DNA from: Dipteris shenzhenensis
Taxonomy: Eukaryota; Polypodiophyta; Polypodiopsida; Gleicheniales
Assembly (NCBI GenBank): GCA_047967505.1
Contig: CM106538.1
DNA: 64,000 nucleotides
Direction: 5' to 3' (one strand)
Shown here: piece by piece, positions 1 through 13,100 of the stretch
Numbering within the stretch: the first letter of the stretch is position 1
Layout of the letters: the number at the start of each line of letters is the position of its first letter
Program-made: the position numbers and the translations under genes
Notes under the pieces: model-generated
Seen by the model: the letters and a program-made list of their open reading frames with translations, nothing else
What the model was told of the DNA's origin: nothing
The model's database searches: none

Positions 1-1212
1 CTTGATGCCCTCTTCTTCAATGATACATTGCTTTTTTGGTGCGACTTGAATCACATACCACCATTTTGTGCCCGAGTGATCTAGTTGAAACATCATATCA
101 AAACAAACTTAACTTATTAGGTGTATCAACACGCGCAAAATCTAGAGGCCAAACTATCCAATAACAGTAGTAAAATGCATGTACATGTTCACAATGATGA
201 GGTCGCATAATATATTCATCTAGTCATCCCAAAATTCGATTGAGTCCATGACAAAGTATCCCCTCTACACACAATTTTGGACCATTTCATATCCAATATA
301 GACATCTTGAATCTCAAAAGCTCACTTTCATGATAGATTGTATCAATGCAATGTAAAGTTAACTCACTTTCCACTATTTGGGTATCCCTTGCATGATATT
401 GCTCTCTTGGGAGAAGTTTTCCATGACTCCATGATCAAATGCATAAGTTATGCTTGACATCAACATTCTCTATGCAAAAGTGATGCCCATGTGGCCACAT
501 TGCATTGAACGCAAATATATAGAACATGAATTCACAAGAAAAGATCTTACAACTTATTATTCTATGGTTCCATATTACATTTATCACTTTTTTTTAATAA
601 GTTTTTCATAGGGTAGGCATATACCAAGAAGTTTCTTATAGTAGTACTACAAAACCAAGTAGAAATGGCAGCCAAAAAAGTGCCATTTCTACATTATTAA
701 ATAGCATTTTTATGCTGCTATTTCCACATGTGCCATTTTTGGGAAATGGTGAAAGAAATAGCAAATGTATGATGTAAGAGTTGCCAACTACAATGCTTTA
801 AATGACAAAAAATGCCATCACGGATGTTTTTATCGAAGGTATAGAAATATAGTATTATAATATACTGGTGAAATTTTTCATAAATTATTTTTAAAAGTTT
901 CAAAGAATTGGCGAATTATATCTTTTGTTATAATTTTTGTTTCAAAACTTGGCTAAATATTCGAGGGCATTTAAAAAACTTTCAATTTTCACAAATATAC
1001 TAAAAACTAGTTATATTGAAAACTCTGTCTTTACCGTTTTACATAATTTCAAAATACATGAAATAGCTAGCATTTAGGATACTGTAGAGTATGCAAAACA
1101 TAAAATTGTTTAAGAATAATGAATATCCTTCAAATCCAATGGGGGAAGAAAATTCTCAAAGTCTAGTTTAAATAGTCCAAAAAAGCTAATTATAGCCTTT
1201 TCTTTTACAGCT
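1..1212. other. AT-rich flank, no gene recognised
   Basis: No open frame of convincing length or recognisable domain was found on either strand. The stretch from about 840 to 1010 is AT-rich with scattered TTGGCGAA/GGCTAAA-like words that recur in the repeats at 6.9-7.2 and 9.6-9.9 kb. It is the 3' flank of the hAT transposase relic, and a terminal inverted repeat of that element may lie here, but I could not identify one. Confidence 0.4.
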
Positions 1213-3825
1213 TCACTTCCAGAGTGCTAATGCACTATCATACGGAAAGCTACTAACATCATAGGAACAAGAGTATAATCTCAAGCTAAGATCTAAGTTA
1301 TCATCTAGCTTATTACGAAGCTTATTCTTCAAGTAACCGAGAGTACTAAAACACCTTTCATCCTCAACTGACCAAGAATAAAGGTTTGACATAAATTTGC
1401 AAGCTTGAAGTACTCAGAAATGTTATCTTGTAGGAATGTACTGCGAGAGAGCTCGTTCCGAAGTCGAACCATCGAACCTTGCATTTGAACGTTTTCCATT
1501 AAATTACTTTGCTGGTGCATGACTTCTCCAAAAAGGGAAGACTGTAAATAAAGCTTTCCAAAATCCAACAAACCATTGTACTTTATATCGTCCATGTCAA
1601 TGTCCCGTCCAAAGTGTTTTTTGAGAGCATCCAAATGATTCTTTAGACCTGCTTTGATACTTTCATAAGATCCATTGACCCAAAAATGTGGAAATATGAT
1701 GGTAAATGCTTCCATTAGGTCATTTCGTGGAAACCTACTTCTAATCTCATCTACCACTGCACTTGCAACTTCACTAAGGGCATTTTTCACTGTATGTACT
1801 TTCTTTAAAAAAGCCTCTTTTTTAATGTATTGTAATCTTTTGTGTCGTTTGTTTTCTCTTGTCATCCTAAAAACTTGATTGTTTGCACGAAGGCAAATAT
1901 ATCCTTCCTGGTCACATGCTAAAAGTGAGGAATCCCTATCTAGGTCTATTAAACTTTTCCAATCTTTAAACAATTTCTCGTCTTGAAAATTGGAGCTTGA
2001 CTTCTTATCGTATATTGTTGTTATGCTCAAATAAGTGAGTTTTATTGCCTTGACATATTCATTGATATAAATATCCTTCGATTGCGACATTTTACTCAAC
2101 ATATTCATTTTGTCTAAAAGTGGAATAATTCCACACAATCCCAATATCGAATCTATGTTGGTCAATTTATGATACAAAATATATGCCTTTTCAACCTCTT
2201 CTTCTGCCTCCATGTGCATTAAATAGACCAAAGTCTTGTATTCATCCCATAATCTTTTCACTAGCTGAACTAAAGATATCCATCTAGTATCCACATTCTT
2301 CAAAATCTTCCTCCCTTTTGTACCCAGTGCTTCTGCAATAACTCTAAATTGATTGTATCTTTTTGGACTCTTGCATAAGTAAGAGTGGCTTTTTTTAACC
2401 AACGTCTCGATTCGTTGTACTTATGGAAATGTGGACACAACTTTGTAAGCTAGATTTGTGCGATGAGCCATACAATGTATCCCAACACAATAAGGAGCAT
2501 ATTTTGTTTCTATTTGTATAGAGACACCATTCCGACAACCTTGCAAGTCTGAAGCACCATCACATGCAAAACAAACAAGTTTCTTAACCATCTCAGACTC
2601 TGTCACGCCTCCATACTCTTTTAAAGCTTGGATCAAAACTTGCACTAAGTTATTAGCATTGGATTTTGAATTCAGTTTGTGTACATGTAAAAAATATGGT
2701 TTTCTCTTATTGTTTTCTACCATGTACAAATGCATTCCCAACCACGATGTAGTATCTATAGCTATGTACTCATCCAATGACAGAAAAAAAGTCTGCAAGT
2801 TTTAAAATCTCCTTTAAATCATCAATTATGACTTGGTTCATGTGGTTAGCCATATCTGTTGCGCTACTCCTTGACCAATGTATGCTTGCCAAGTCTATCA
2901 GTGAGTGGCCTTGCTTCAATATTTGCATGATAGTTGAGAATTGCACTATCTTTCCTCTATCAACCTGATCATTGATACATTCCCAATGCTTTTTCAATGA
3001 TCCTTCACCTTTATTTCTGCTAGACTCTTGTGCAAGCAAGAACTTATTGTACTCAATCTCATTTTTTAAGTGGCAGTTATTTTCCTTGTCCCATTCTTTG
3101 ATCACTTTCTTTTCATTACTTGTACCTTCTACAATCTTGTAAACCTTCCCACAATGCTTCTCAATCATATCAATCTTCAATTGTAACCGTGCCTCCTTTT
3201 TCCTTGCCCATGTGCATATTTTACAAATGGCCCACTTTGGTGCATCCCCAGTGTCCACTTGTTCTACGTCTAACCAAGGATATTTGGCTACCCAATCTTC
3301 TTGAAAATTCCTACGAATATCCCAAGCTCTCTTTCTCTTCTGCTTACTTGAAGAGTTGCAATTTTGTGATGCATTCTCAATGGCTTCTTTAGTTGGTGTT
3401 GACATTGATGATACTGTTTCTAACATTTTTTCACTTTCCAATCCAGTTAAATCCACTACCTCATTATTTGTCAATGATGTGCAAACTGATGAATTTTCAA
3501 TTCCAATTGCACTCCCTTGATTACAGTTTTGTGATCCTATCTTCCTTGCTTCCAACACTTGAAAACTCAAATCCCTATTAAAACTATCATCGTTAAGCAG
3601 TGATCTAGAACATTAATTTCTAGCATGATGCATTGTGCCCAAAGCATGTTCAGGAGTCCCATAAATTGCTTCATGATTCATGGATGATGAACTTGAGAGT
3701 AAATTCTCTGGTGTACTTGATGTTGTAAACATGTTTATATGAGTGCCCAATGATGTAGAATATAATAAGAAAGATGTCATTTTTGTATTTTTCTCTAGAG
3801 CTTGAACTTTCTTCTTTCTTCCCAT
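1213..3825 (-). pseudogene. hAT-family transposase relic (BED-like finger, RNase H-like core, hATC dimerisation region)
   Basis: This would be the cut-and-paste transposase of a hAT DNA transposon of the group found in plant DUF4371/ZNF862-like proteins. Reading leftward from 3825: a Ser-rich N-terminus; a BED-like zinc finger with CKIC and a downstream KHC near 3230-3130; the core with SLDEYIAIDTTSWLGMH, CDGASD and HCMAHRTNLAY (about 2770-2430); then a helical region. The conserved C-terminal hAT dimerisation stretch (SVEDERCFSTLGYLKNK) is read only after a frame change near 1390 and stops at 1213. Breaks: in-frame stops at 3613-3615 and 2421-2423, a frameshift at an A7 run (2784-2790), and the one near 1390. 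Only four lesions in about 860 codons points to a moderately young copy. Terminal inverted repeats and the 8-bp TSD were not found. Confidence 0.88.
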
Positions 3826-4179
3826 GAAAAGTACCTGTTTAAAAAATTATGTCTTTATTAGTTGAGCATAAAATAGAACATAATTTCTTTTCTCTAAACA
3901 CATGTTGAAAAAATAGCATAATAATTCTTATCCTTATAAAATTATGTGCACTTCAAGTGCGTTGCAAATCAAGTATAACACATCTTCCAAGAGAAGAAAT
4001 ACTTTAATTTATTTTCATACAAATCTACTATATGAATACAAAATGAATACAAGTCCACCACATGAATACAACAACAAGATATTGCTAGCTTCAAAGCAAC
4101 ATTCATCTCATCAAGGGGATGCATTGCTAGACTTGCATTACATCCAAAGCAACATTCAAAGGTAGACTGAGTATATTTT
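3826..4179. other. spacer with a duplicated piece of the kinase 3' end
   Basis: This spacer lies between the hAT relic and the kinase ORF. It has no gene, but 4082-4148 is a nearly identical copy (one mismatch seen) of 4185-4251, which is the C-terminal coding end of the kinase. The two lie 103 bp apart in direct orientation. This looks like a local tandem duplication covering the kinase 3' end, with the outer copy now non-coding. Confidence 0.7.
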
Positions 4180-5836
4180 CTATGTTGCTAGCTTCAAAGC
4201 AACATTCATCTCATCAAGGGGCTGCATTGCTAGACTTGCATTACATCCAAATGTTGATAGGATACTATAGGTATCCATAAGTGCTATTCTCTCTATAGAA
4301 TTCTCAGTCATCATCTTTTCGAAGGCATGTTTTTTAATACACTTTAATAGTGCACTATCAAGCATGTGGCGAGACTGTTCAAAATACCCAACTGCATCTT
4401 CCCAAAATTGTATAATCTCTGTAATTATCCATCCTAATGCATATATGTCTGATTGAGGGCTATACACACCTCTCCTAGAAAAACATTGAAGCTCAGGTGC
4501 AAACCACTTCTTTCGTGCATGCTCTTGCTCTTTCTTATGCTTCCTTTGTATAAATTGTTGGTCAGTCTCTAGAGGTGTGTTCTTCAAATCCTTAAAAGCT
4601 TTTCTAGTCTCTGAAGAAACTAGTGCCATCCCCAATCAATTATGCCAACTCTACACGCACCATTTGCTGTGAAATCTAATAGAATGTTACCAGGATGTAA
4701 GTCTGTATGAATCCATTGACCCTTATGTAACCTTGCTAATCCAACAATGAGTGCATGTATAATGTGGTGCACATTTGAACTAAAGTAGTTAATTTGCTCT
4801 ATTTGCTCCCTTGTGCATACATCTTCCAATGTTCCTTGTGCCCTTGCCTTCGTTTCTTTGCCTCTTTTTAGGACTATGTCAACATAGCGTCTAAACCTGC
4901 CTTGCTCATATGGTAAAGTTCTCATGAAGTGCATCAAGCTACCACCGTTAAAATATGGTGTGATAGTCCACAAGGGCTCTTCTGGAGTTGCTGCAATAAC
5001 ACGAACAAGCACAGGATGCCAAATTTGCATTTGTCCCTCCTTCCTTGCCTCTTGTGTACAATCCCCTATGTCACCCTTATATTGCTTTCCAGCATAGCAT
5101 ATATGCTGTAATAATCTCGGAGCACCTGTGAGTTGTACTTTGTAGACAAATCCATATGTGCCAGAACCTATCTTTTCACCAACTTGGATCTCATTTGCAG
5201 TTATGTACATCATGGACACATTGCTTATATGACTTGCCCTGATCTGTAGCTTTTGAGAATCACTACCTTGCACTTCTCGCATTTTTCCATTCAAAATCCT
5301 TATACTTTCTTCTCCTTTTGCTACTTCCTCTACCCTTCCGAAAGCAATTGCTGACTTTTTCTCCCAACTTATAGCTAGTATGGTTTTCACATCTGACCTT
5401 ATAACCTTTGTCTTATTTTTAGCCAGAAGGAATTCCATAAATGCATCTTTTCCTCATTAATATCATTTGCAAATGTTGGTTTCCTTGCGCATGCTTCATT
5501 AAACCGAGCCAAGACATTCCCAATGTCCCCCTCTACCCATAGCATAACATCAGTGTCCCATTTTGTGATCCCTACAAGGTGTTTCCTGTTAGGATCCAGT
5601 TCTACTTGACGCCTTGTATTCAAAACAACTTTGCTCTTTAGAGTATGCAATCTAGAAGTGCTTTCTATGGTCATCTCCATCTCCTTTGTACTCATGTTAT
5701 TTATCTCTGCAAGAAGCTCATCTCGAAGGACCTGATTGACATACTTCCATTGTCCTTTAGATAACTCAAAATCAATAGCCTTACGCTTAGATCCTTCCAT
5801 CCCTAAACCATATGTAGGATCAAAACAAAAGAGCAT
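4180..5836 (-). pseudogene. intronless serine/threonine protein-kinase-like gene, two frameshifts
   Basis: This is a protein kinase fold encoded without introns in three overlapping frames (5399-5836, 4620-5438, 4180-4635). A likely start is the Met at 5800. The first ~130 residues are a domain I do not recognise. The kinase region has a glycine loop GSGTYGFVY, a candidate ATP lysine in YAGKQYKGD, the catalytic loop HTDLHPGNILL (HRD replaced by HTD), the metal site IIDWG (DWG for DFG), and APEL followed by SDIYALGWIITEI. Frames must be changed between 5399 and 5438 and at a G4 run right after DWG near 4630. Both breaks could be real or sequencing slips, since all kinase landmarks survive. It lies upstream of the hAT transposase in the same orientation, so cargo capture or a retrocopy is possible. 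The substrate is unknown. Confidence 0.8.
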
Positions 5837-6085
5837 TCAAAAATAGTTCTAAATCTAAGAAATGAAACAACTTTATCATAGCCCAACATACATGAAATCG
5901 GTATCAACTTATTAAAAAAAGAAGGATCACATCACATCATGCATGCCAAACAATAATGCATATGCATATTCACAACATAAACTTTAAAAAAATAAATAAG
6001 CATATATTTCTGCAGGTTGTTAGCTAGAACTAAGGAACTTGGTCCTAGGTCATGGTGCCTCTTAGCCCCCTGCCAAGATCAGCTG
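5837..6085. other. AT-rich spacer, nothing recognised
   Basis: No gene was seen. The last ~40 bases (from about 6045) resemble 8745-8785 weakly, so the left edge of the large direct repeat may lie here rather than at the sharp boundary used for the repeat entry. Confidence 0.4.
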
Positions 6086-7385
6086 GGAATTCAGCATGTG
6101 AATCCCTATGCCACATCATCAAAGGTCCTCTTCTTCACAGAAACTTCGACAAGCCATAACTTGCAATCCAAGAAGAATTTGTATGCGCTCCAAAAAAGAA
6201 AAGTGACCGTCTTTTTTAGCTCTACGCGTCTATCAAGTCAGAATCATTGTTAGCAATTAGACACTGCCATTGAAGCATATATGCTCATGGTAAGACCTTT
6301 GCAACAAATGGAAAAGCAAAGCATGAATGCACACATCGTTGTCATAAGCATGCCAAAAGCACAAGTGCATGAGATGACCATAGCACAACGCATGGCATCC
6401 ACACATAAAGCATCAAGGCACATGGAAGAACAAAGCACCATTGCAAGAATCGGGACACAAGGAAGAAGATTGTAGAGTGAAGAACCAACAGATCAACTAC
6501 ATAGCATCGTCATCAAGCCATGAGCTAAAAGGTGACATCAATGGAATGTATTGAGAAACAAAAACCTTGCCAACCTTGCCTATATTTTGTAAATCAAGCC
6601 TAACCACCTGAGAGTAGCTATGAAAGCACCCAGGGGAGGTATTGACATGTAAGCCACACTTGACCACCTTAAGTAGCAATGCAAGCACTAAGGGGAGGTG
6701 ATGGAATGTAACTCACATCTGACCACCTTGCAGTAGCCAAAGGATCATGGCACCAAGTAGTGTCCTTCCATGTCCTTGTTGAAGATAGAAGCATGAGGAG
6801 ATATATCCCTATTATATGACTTGATGAGGGGTAGACATAGTGTTGGTGATGGGCCTACCATAGGCTTAAGTTAGCCAAATGTACGTTGGATATAAGGCCA
6901 CTAGTCTTCTTGATTGCACAAGTCTTCTTTTGGTACTTAATTGTATAGATCTAGCCAAATTTTTAAATTGTATATATAATATGTTGGCGAAAGTTTCCAA
7001 ATATATTTATTTATTTTATAAAACTTTGGCAAATTTTCATGGACTTTATTTATAATTTTATAATCTTAAAGGCTAAACCTAGCTCTTTTTTTAATTTTAG
7101 TTTCAAATTATGGCGAATATACTAAGCTTTTATTTTTATAAAAGCACATAAACTTTCACCAGCCATATAAAACTTTCGCTTTTTGTATGGTATTTGAAAG
7201 TATAAATTTTACAAAAAAAACAAAGGAAGAAAGAGAACACGATGCTTTGCAATCATTGAAAGAGCAAACCCAATGTAGCATTGGCCTAAAAGAAAAGCAC
7301 ATAAAAACAATTCAAATCAAATAGTCCTGCATATAAAGCAATACTTACAAAGCATGAAAGTAAATATGTTTCACAACTGTAACCT
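6086..7385 (+). repeat. large direct repeat, copy 1 (LTR-like)
   Basis: Copy 1 of a ~1.3 kb direct repeat; copy 2 is at 8786-10167. The first 800 bp align at a constant 2700-bp offset with only scattered substitutions. Copy 1 lacks about 79 bp that copy 2 has near 9880-9960. The sequence is AT-rich at its right end and carries no recognised coding region. Short ORFs are present identically in both copies and so say nothing about coding. Two near-identical repeats around a short non-coding core are what a TRIM/LARD-type LTR element would show, but I could not define TG...CA ends, a primer-binding site or a target duplication. Confidence 0.75.
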
Positions 7386-8785
7386 TTAAGTAATGGATAA
7401 AGTAGCATGTAGTGTATATGCAACTTGAAAGCTCAAACAACGAAGTTCGCACTTCTGCTAGTGCGGTGAAAGGGTTTATGTCATAGAGAAAAGAGGACAA
7501 TGATGGTTCAAAGACAAAATAATCCAATTTATTTGAAATGTATTGCGAACTTCAACAGACAATCGAATGCGTAGCAATTCCAAGGAGTCTTCATAGAGTA
7601 GCCGATCTAAGCAACTTCCAGAAACTCCTACAGCCAGCCTCTTAAGCTTGGAAAGCTGCTCCAACGAGCTACTCTTCCTTCGGACGCTGAAGACTCTAGG
7701 AGCCTAGACTTAGTGGCTCCTTTGATAGTGCTCTATCTACGAGCAAAGGCAGACTCTATACCAAGGCAACAACTACAAATGGTGCCATCTACTGCACACG
7801 ACCCACTGCCAGCAGAATCTCTGCATCCTCACTCTGTTTCTTGGGACGCATCGTATGTCTTTTAGTACCTTCAATCCGAAGGGGCTGTTTCTAACAAGTG
7901 CAAGCTGCGCTTGCATTGCCTCTACGATTTTGGGCGGCCATCTCTGTGGGACTTGAGAGGAACCCACCTGCACTGAGTCATGATCAGGGATTTGAGGCCA
8001 ACTAGCGACACCTCACTGGTCTATCACAGAGCAAGCTTGGGTGATGGTTGCCATTTTCTCTCTGAAGCGGGCTTCTCTACCTAAAGCGACAATAGCCAAC
8101 TAGCCAAAGCCGCGACACCTTCTGCCATACAAGCGATCTCCTGGCAATATAAGCTAGCTCCTTCTACAATAGAGCAGGCTGGTATAACGACCTACGCACC
8201 TCAACAAAACCTGCTCCAAGCTCTCGTGAGCTCCTTCTAGCAGCCCAAACGATCGGCCTGCATAGCCTTTTCCTGCTGCACCGGCCAAGTTAAGGTGCCT
8301 CCATTGCTCCAACAACCTTCAGCGCATACGACTAGTCGGCTCATAGCCTTCTGCAACATGTCGCAACCCTGCTGTTGTCTTCACGAACAAAAGCCTCCAA
8401 GGCCATCCGAACTCAAAGCTCACACAAGCAGCTCGACTCCTACGACAAGAGCTTCGCCTTCATAGACTACGCCTCCTGCATTAATGCACAGATGTGTAAG
8501 CTCGTGGATGACACGCAAGGCAACCCTGCTCAATGAGCAACTTTGCGATGCCAGCGAACGACACAGATGACATAGAAATTGAAACCTTATCCTCCTCCAC
8601 AGTTCTCATTTTTTGACATGTGGCAGACTTAAACTAACCATCATTGAGTACTTAGAACTAGGGTGGTTAAGCTAGTGGAGTTAGGTTCACTTGCTTGGTT
8701 TATTTGAACCATGGTTGAGGCTTATGGTTAGGGGTAGGATTAGTTAAGTGCCACCTAAGCATATAGCCCTTGCCAAGAACATCTT
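7386..8785. other. non-coding core between the two large direct repeats
   Basis: About 1.4 kb with no convincing coding frame. It has a more GC-balanced middle (7650-8560) rich in Alu-site-like AGCT words. The segment at 8715-8735 is purine-rich (GGTTAGGGGTAGGA) and lies about 50 bp before copy 2 of the repeat, where a polypurine tract of an LTR element would lie. No gag or pol motif is visible. It would be the internal region if the repeats are LTRs. Confidence 0.45.
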
Positions 8786-10167
8786 GGAATTCAGCATGTG
8801 AATACCTATGCCACATCATCAAAGGTCCACTTCTTCACAGAAACTTCGACAAGCCATAACTTGCAATCCAAGAAGAATTTGTATGCGCTCCAAAAAGGAA
8901 AAGTGACCGTCTTTTTGAGCTCTACACGTCTATCAAGTCAGAATCATTGTTAGCAATTAGACACTGCCATTGAAGCATATATGCTCATGGTAAGACCTTT
9001 GCAACAAATGGAAAAGCAAAGCATGAATGCACACATCGTTGTCCTAAGCATGCCAAAAGCACAAGTGCATGAGATGACCATAGCACAACGCATGGCATCC
9101 ACACATAAAGCATCAAGGCACATGGAAGAACAAAGCACCATTGCAAGAATCGGGACACAAGGAAGAAGATTGTAGAGTGAAGAACCAGCAGGTCAACTAC
9201 ATAGCATCCTCATCAAGCCATGAGCTAAAAGGTGACATCAATGGAATGTATTGAGAAACATAAACCTTGCCAACCTTGCCTATATTTTGTAAATCAAGCC
9301 TGACCACCTGAGAGTAGCTATGAAAGCACCCAGGGGAGGTATTGACATGTAAGCCACACCTGACCACGTTGAGTAGCAATGCAGGCACTAAGGGGAGGTG
9401 ATGGAATGTAACTCACATCTGACCACCTTGCAGTAGCCAAAGGATCATGGCACCAAGTAGTGTCCTTCCATGTCCTTGTTGAAGATAGAAGCATGAGGAG
9501 ATATATCCCTATTATATGACTTGATGAGGGGTAGACATAGTGTTGGTGATGGGCCTACCATAGGCTTAAGTTAGCCAAATGTACGTTGGATATAAGGCAA
9601 CTAGTCTTCTTAATTGCACGTCTTCTTTTGGTGCTTAATTGTATAGATCTAGCCAAATTTTTAAATTGTATATATAATATGTTGGCGAAAGTTTCCAAAT
9701 ATATTTATTTATTATATAAAACTTTGGTGAATTTTCATGGACTTTATTTATAATTTTATAATCTTAAAGGCTAAACCTAGCTCTTTTTTAAAATTTAGTT
9801 TCAAATTGTGGCGAATATACTAAGCTTTTATTTTTATAAAAGCATATAAACTTTCACCAGCCATATAAAACTTTCGCTTATTAACGAAACTAACGTGGAA
9901 AAATTATAAACAATTTATATGGAGAGTTTTACTTAGTCTATGATTCAAATTTAATTATTGAAGTTTGTATGGTATTTGAAAGGATAAATTTTACAAAAAA
10001 AACAAAGGAAGAAAGAGAACACGATGCTTTGCAATCATTGAAAGAGCAAACCCAATGTAGCATTGGCCTAAAAGAAAAGCACATAAAAACAATTCAAATC
10101 AAATAGTCCTACATATAAAGCAATACTTACAAAGCATGAAAGTAAATATGTTTCTCAACTGTAACCT
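8786..10167 (+). repeat. large direct repeat, copy 2 (LTR-like)
   Basis: Second copy of the repeat at 6086-7385. It is longer because it keeps ~79 bp near 9880-9960. Homology ends at the shared GTAACC; the flanking DNA then diverges (AGTAATGG after copy 1, AGAAGAAG after copy 2). The low divergence between copies suggests simultaneous insertion or a recent duplication or conversion. Confidence 0.75.
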
Positions 10168-13100
10168 CTAAAGAAGAAGTATAGAGTATCACTCCCAAAT
10201 ATTGATATATACTAGGAAACAATCCTACAATATATGAGACTAATTCAATCACTCAATTGGCTATGACTTCCCTTGTGTCTCTTTGATGATGCTCCATGTG
10301 ACATGAATTGGACTCTCACTAACATTCTGCCTAGCCTCCTCAAGGACTCCAACCATTTCATATAGGGCTATAAGAATGGTTGTTCTTCCTATCTCATCAT
10401 CTGGCAAGGAGATAGACTATGGCTTCCACTCTTAAGTTGATACTCTACCATCAAGATTGCCACCTACTCCTCTGAAATCAACTGCAAAAAGACAAAATTT
10501 GAGACTAAAACCCATATAAATGTCTTCTTACAAAAAACTATTTTGAATTAACAAACTTGTAATTGTGAATTCAGGTATATAAAAAATTTGAAAGCAACTC
10601 CTCCATGAATGAGCATAATTGACATCCATTGGCCGACATAATGACCCCATTGTCTATGGCTTCAAGTAGTGCACTTACATAGTGCTACATGTTCAAGTTA
10701 GGAACCGACATGATGGTTGCAAAAGAATATTATAGCCTCCATGTGGCATAATTGATATGATGATAGTATCAATATTGTGTAGTTTAGGAGTTTGTAGGGA
10801 CATGGCAACTGTTAAATATAAAGGTAGGTGGTGATGTTCTGTTTGAGGGATTGGGAGTATTAAGGCCTTATTATTAGGCACAGCCTGAAAGATAGTTGGT
10901 GTATCAATCGTGGTTTGACCTTGGTTTGACCTAGAACACACAATTAATGTGAAGGAGGAAGGGTCATTAAGTATAAAGATGAAGCAAAACCCCTTGTTAT
11001 TATCCCACCACCCCAATGAAAGACAGGTGATGTGCTCACATCTTGAGTTATGTGGGTGGTATCCAAGCCCAAAAAATACCATCACCCTATGCCATCCCCC
11101 ATTACTTGTTCTAGCTATATCTTCCAATATTAAAATAATCCCTCACCACGATATGCCACCCTCCTAACTGACCATTTTAGCCTCCATTTATCATCCCAAA
11201 GGCCAAAACATTCCTAAAATCCTCTCACTAGCAACTAGCATTCATGAAGGTCTTTTGGGACAAACCTTCTCCAATTTTTCTTAAATTTTATTGACTATTC
11301 TTGGCCATTCTACATGTTTCATTAATGCCCAATGGCAAAAATGCACTCATGCACAGATCTTCCAAACCAAAATCTACTAGAGACAACCAAAAACTTTCCC
11401 AATATATCGAAATCAAAACTACCGTGTGCCAAAATTTGACCTTGATCCCCATCTTACGCTCAACCTTGAAAGCTAAAGGTTTGAATGACTTGTAATCTCA
11501 AAGAATGAATAAAATAGCCCTTTTGACATGTGCATCTTCTAAGTTAATCCTCAAAGTACATGTGCATGGATAAGAAAGGGAAAGGGCTACTTAGTATGAC
11601 AAAATAGATTCTGTGACTCTCAAATGTGCCCTCTTAGTCTATTCTGTTAGTGTTGCAAGGGTATTGTTAATATTGGAGTGTCAAAAAAGCTCACAAAAAA
11701 TTGGGGAATGGCCAAAAAGCTTGCGATCAAATGCTCGCAAGAAAATCACATCCACCAATTATCACCCACTAACTCCTTAACTCTCTCAATAATATTCTTT
11801 TAAGCTTCTTTCAACTCAAATTCAAAACTCAAGTCTAAGAGTGCCTTCTATCCTCCATCCCTCATGTTCAATAAATGTTTCCAACATGCAAGTCCCTTGT
11901 TGGGTTATCTTAGTTCAAAGTGCCAAATGGTTTCTACTCCCCCAACCCTATGCTTAAACCCTCTTGAAGAGATTTGACCTCCTTTATACCCTAGCCTCCC
12001 TAGCCATTTTGTAAATGATAGGACTTACTTCAATGCTCCCTAGATTGCTAGCCAAATTAGAACCCTTGAACTTAATTGGTAACTAAGGGCACAACTTATC
12101 TTACCACTCAACACACCTCTATTTACCAATATCCTATACTAGGCATGCTCCAAAAATCGCTTACTATATCTGTACCCACATCCAATTGCTCTGACACATA
12201 TTTGGAAGCAATATATCTACCAAAGGGTTTGCTATTACCATCATATCAACGACTTCCATAAAAGGAACTATTTGAAGGAGCTATTTCCATCCTCCTCCTC
12301 TCCATAAAAATAACTATTTGAAGGCCCACATACTTGCCACATACATAGTTTCAACACAAGGGATTTTGCATTCCAACTTTAGTATTGACGGAAAAAATCA
12401 CCTATCAACTCCTAAGCATGAGAAAGCTTGCTACTACAAAGCATGCAAGAGTGCAATAACCTGGGAGGACGGGAGAAAGCTGAAGGAAAAACATGGTGAG
12501 AAGAAGAAACAAGGGAGAATGGAAAAACATGAGCCACACATCCCATGCCATGGCAAAATACAAGAAAGATAACTCTTTGTGTCTTCATTGTTCATTGCAT
12601 AACCAAGTACATAGTCTTAAATAACACATCACCATCTATGCAAAGAGCATGGCATCACCACCTATGCAAAGAGCATGGCATCACCGCCCTAAATCAACTC
12701 CTAAAACCATGCTCAATCACACACCTCATCATTTCACGTATCTTTGCTACAACCATCATTTTTGCCTTTTATTAAATTTTATGCTTTGGGTTGTTTGACC
12801 AACATCAAGGCCCTACCTTGCAAGTTGCCATTCCAAATACTTATGTTTACTTCATCCATAAATAAACCATTTTTGTGTTGCTTACTAGCACAAACACACA
12901 AACAAGGATCGAGAGGACTACTTGAAAATGCAACCATAAAGAAGACTCCTAGGATATCATTGAAGAAGGTGTTCCAAGCAGTTTGCAAAGGGCAAGCACA
13001 CATGGAGGGTAGTTTAATTTATTTTATTTTGTTTGAATTGTCTTTGGAATTACTTTTAAGTGTGTCTTTTTGCTTTTCAATGCTCAAAAATTTTACACAT

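Noticed and set aside
6250-6475. Mirrored ~63-codon ORFs on both strands, repeated at 8950-9175
   Set aside because: They are identical parts of the large direct repeat and show no domain; conservation is due to repeat identity, not coding selection.
12632-12686. Short regularly repeated units considered as a CRISPR array
   Set aside because: Only two head-to-tail copies without unique spacers; a plant tandem repeat.
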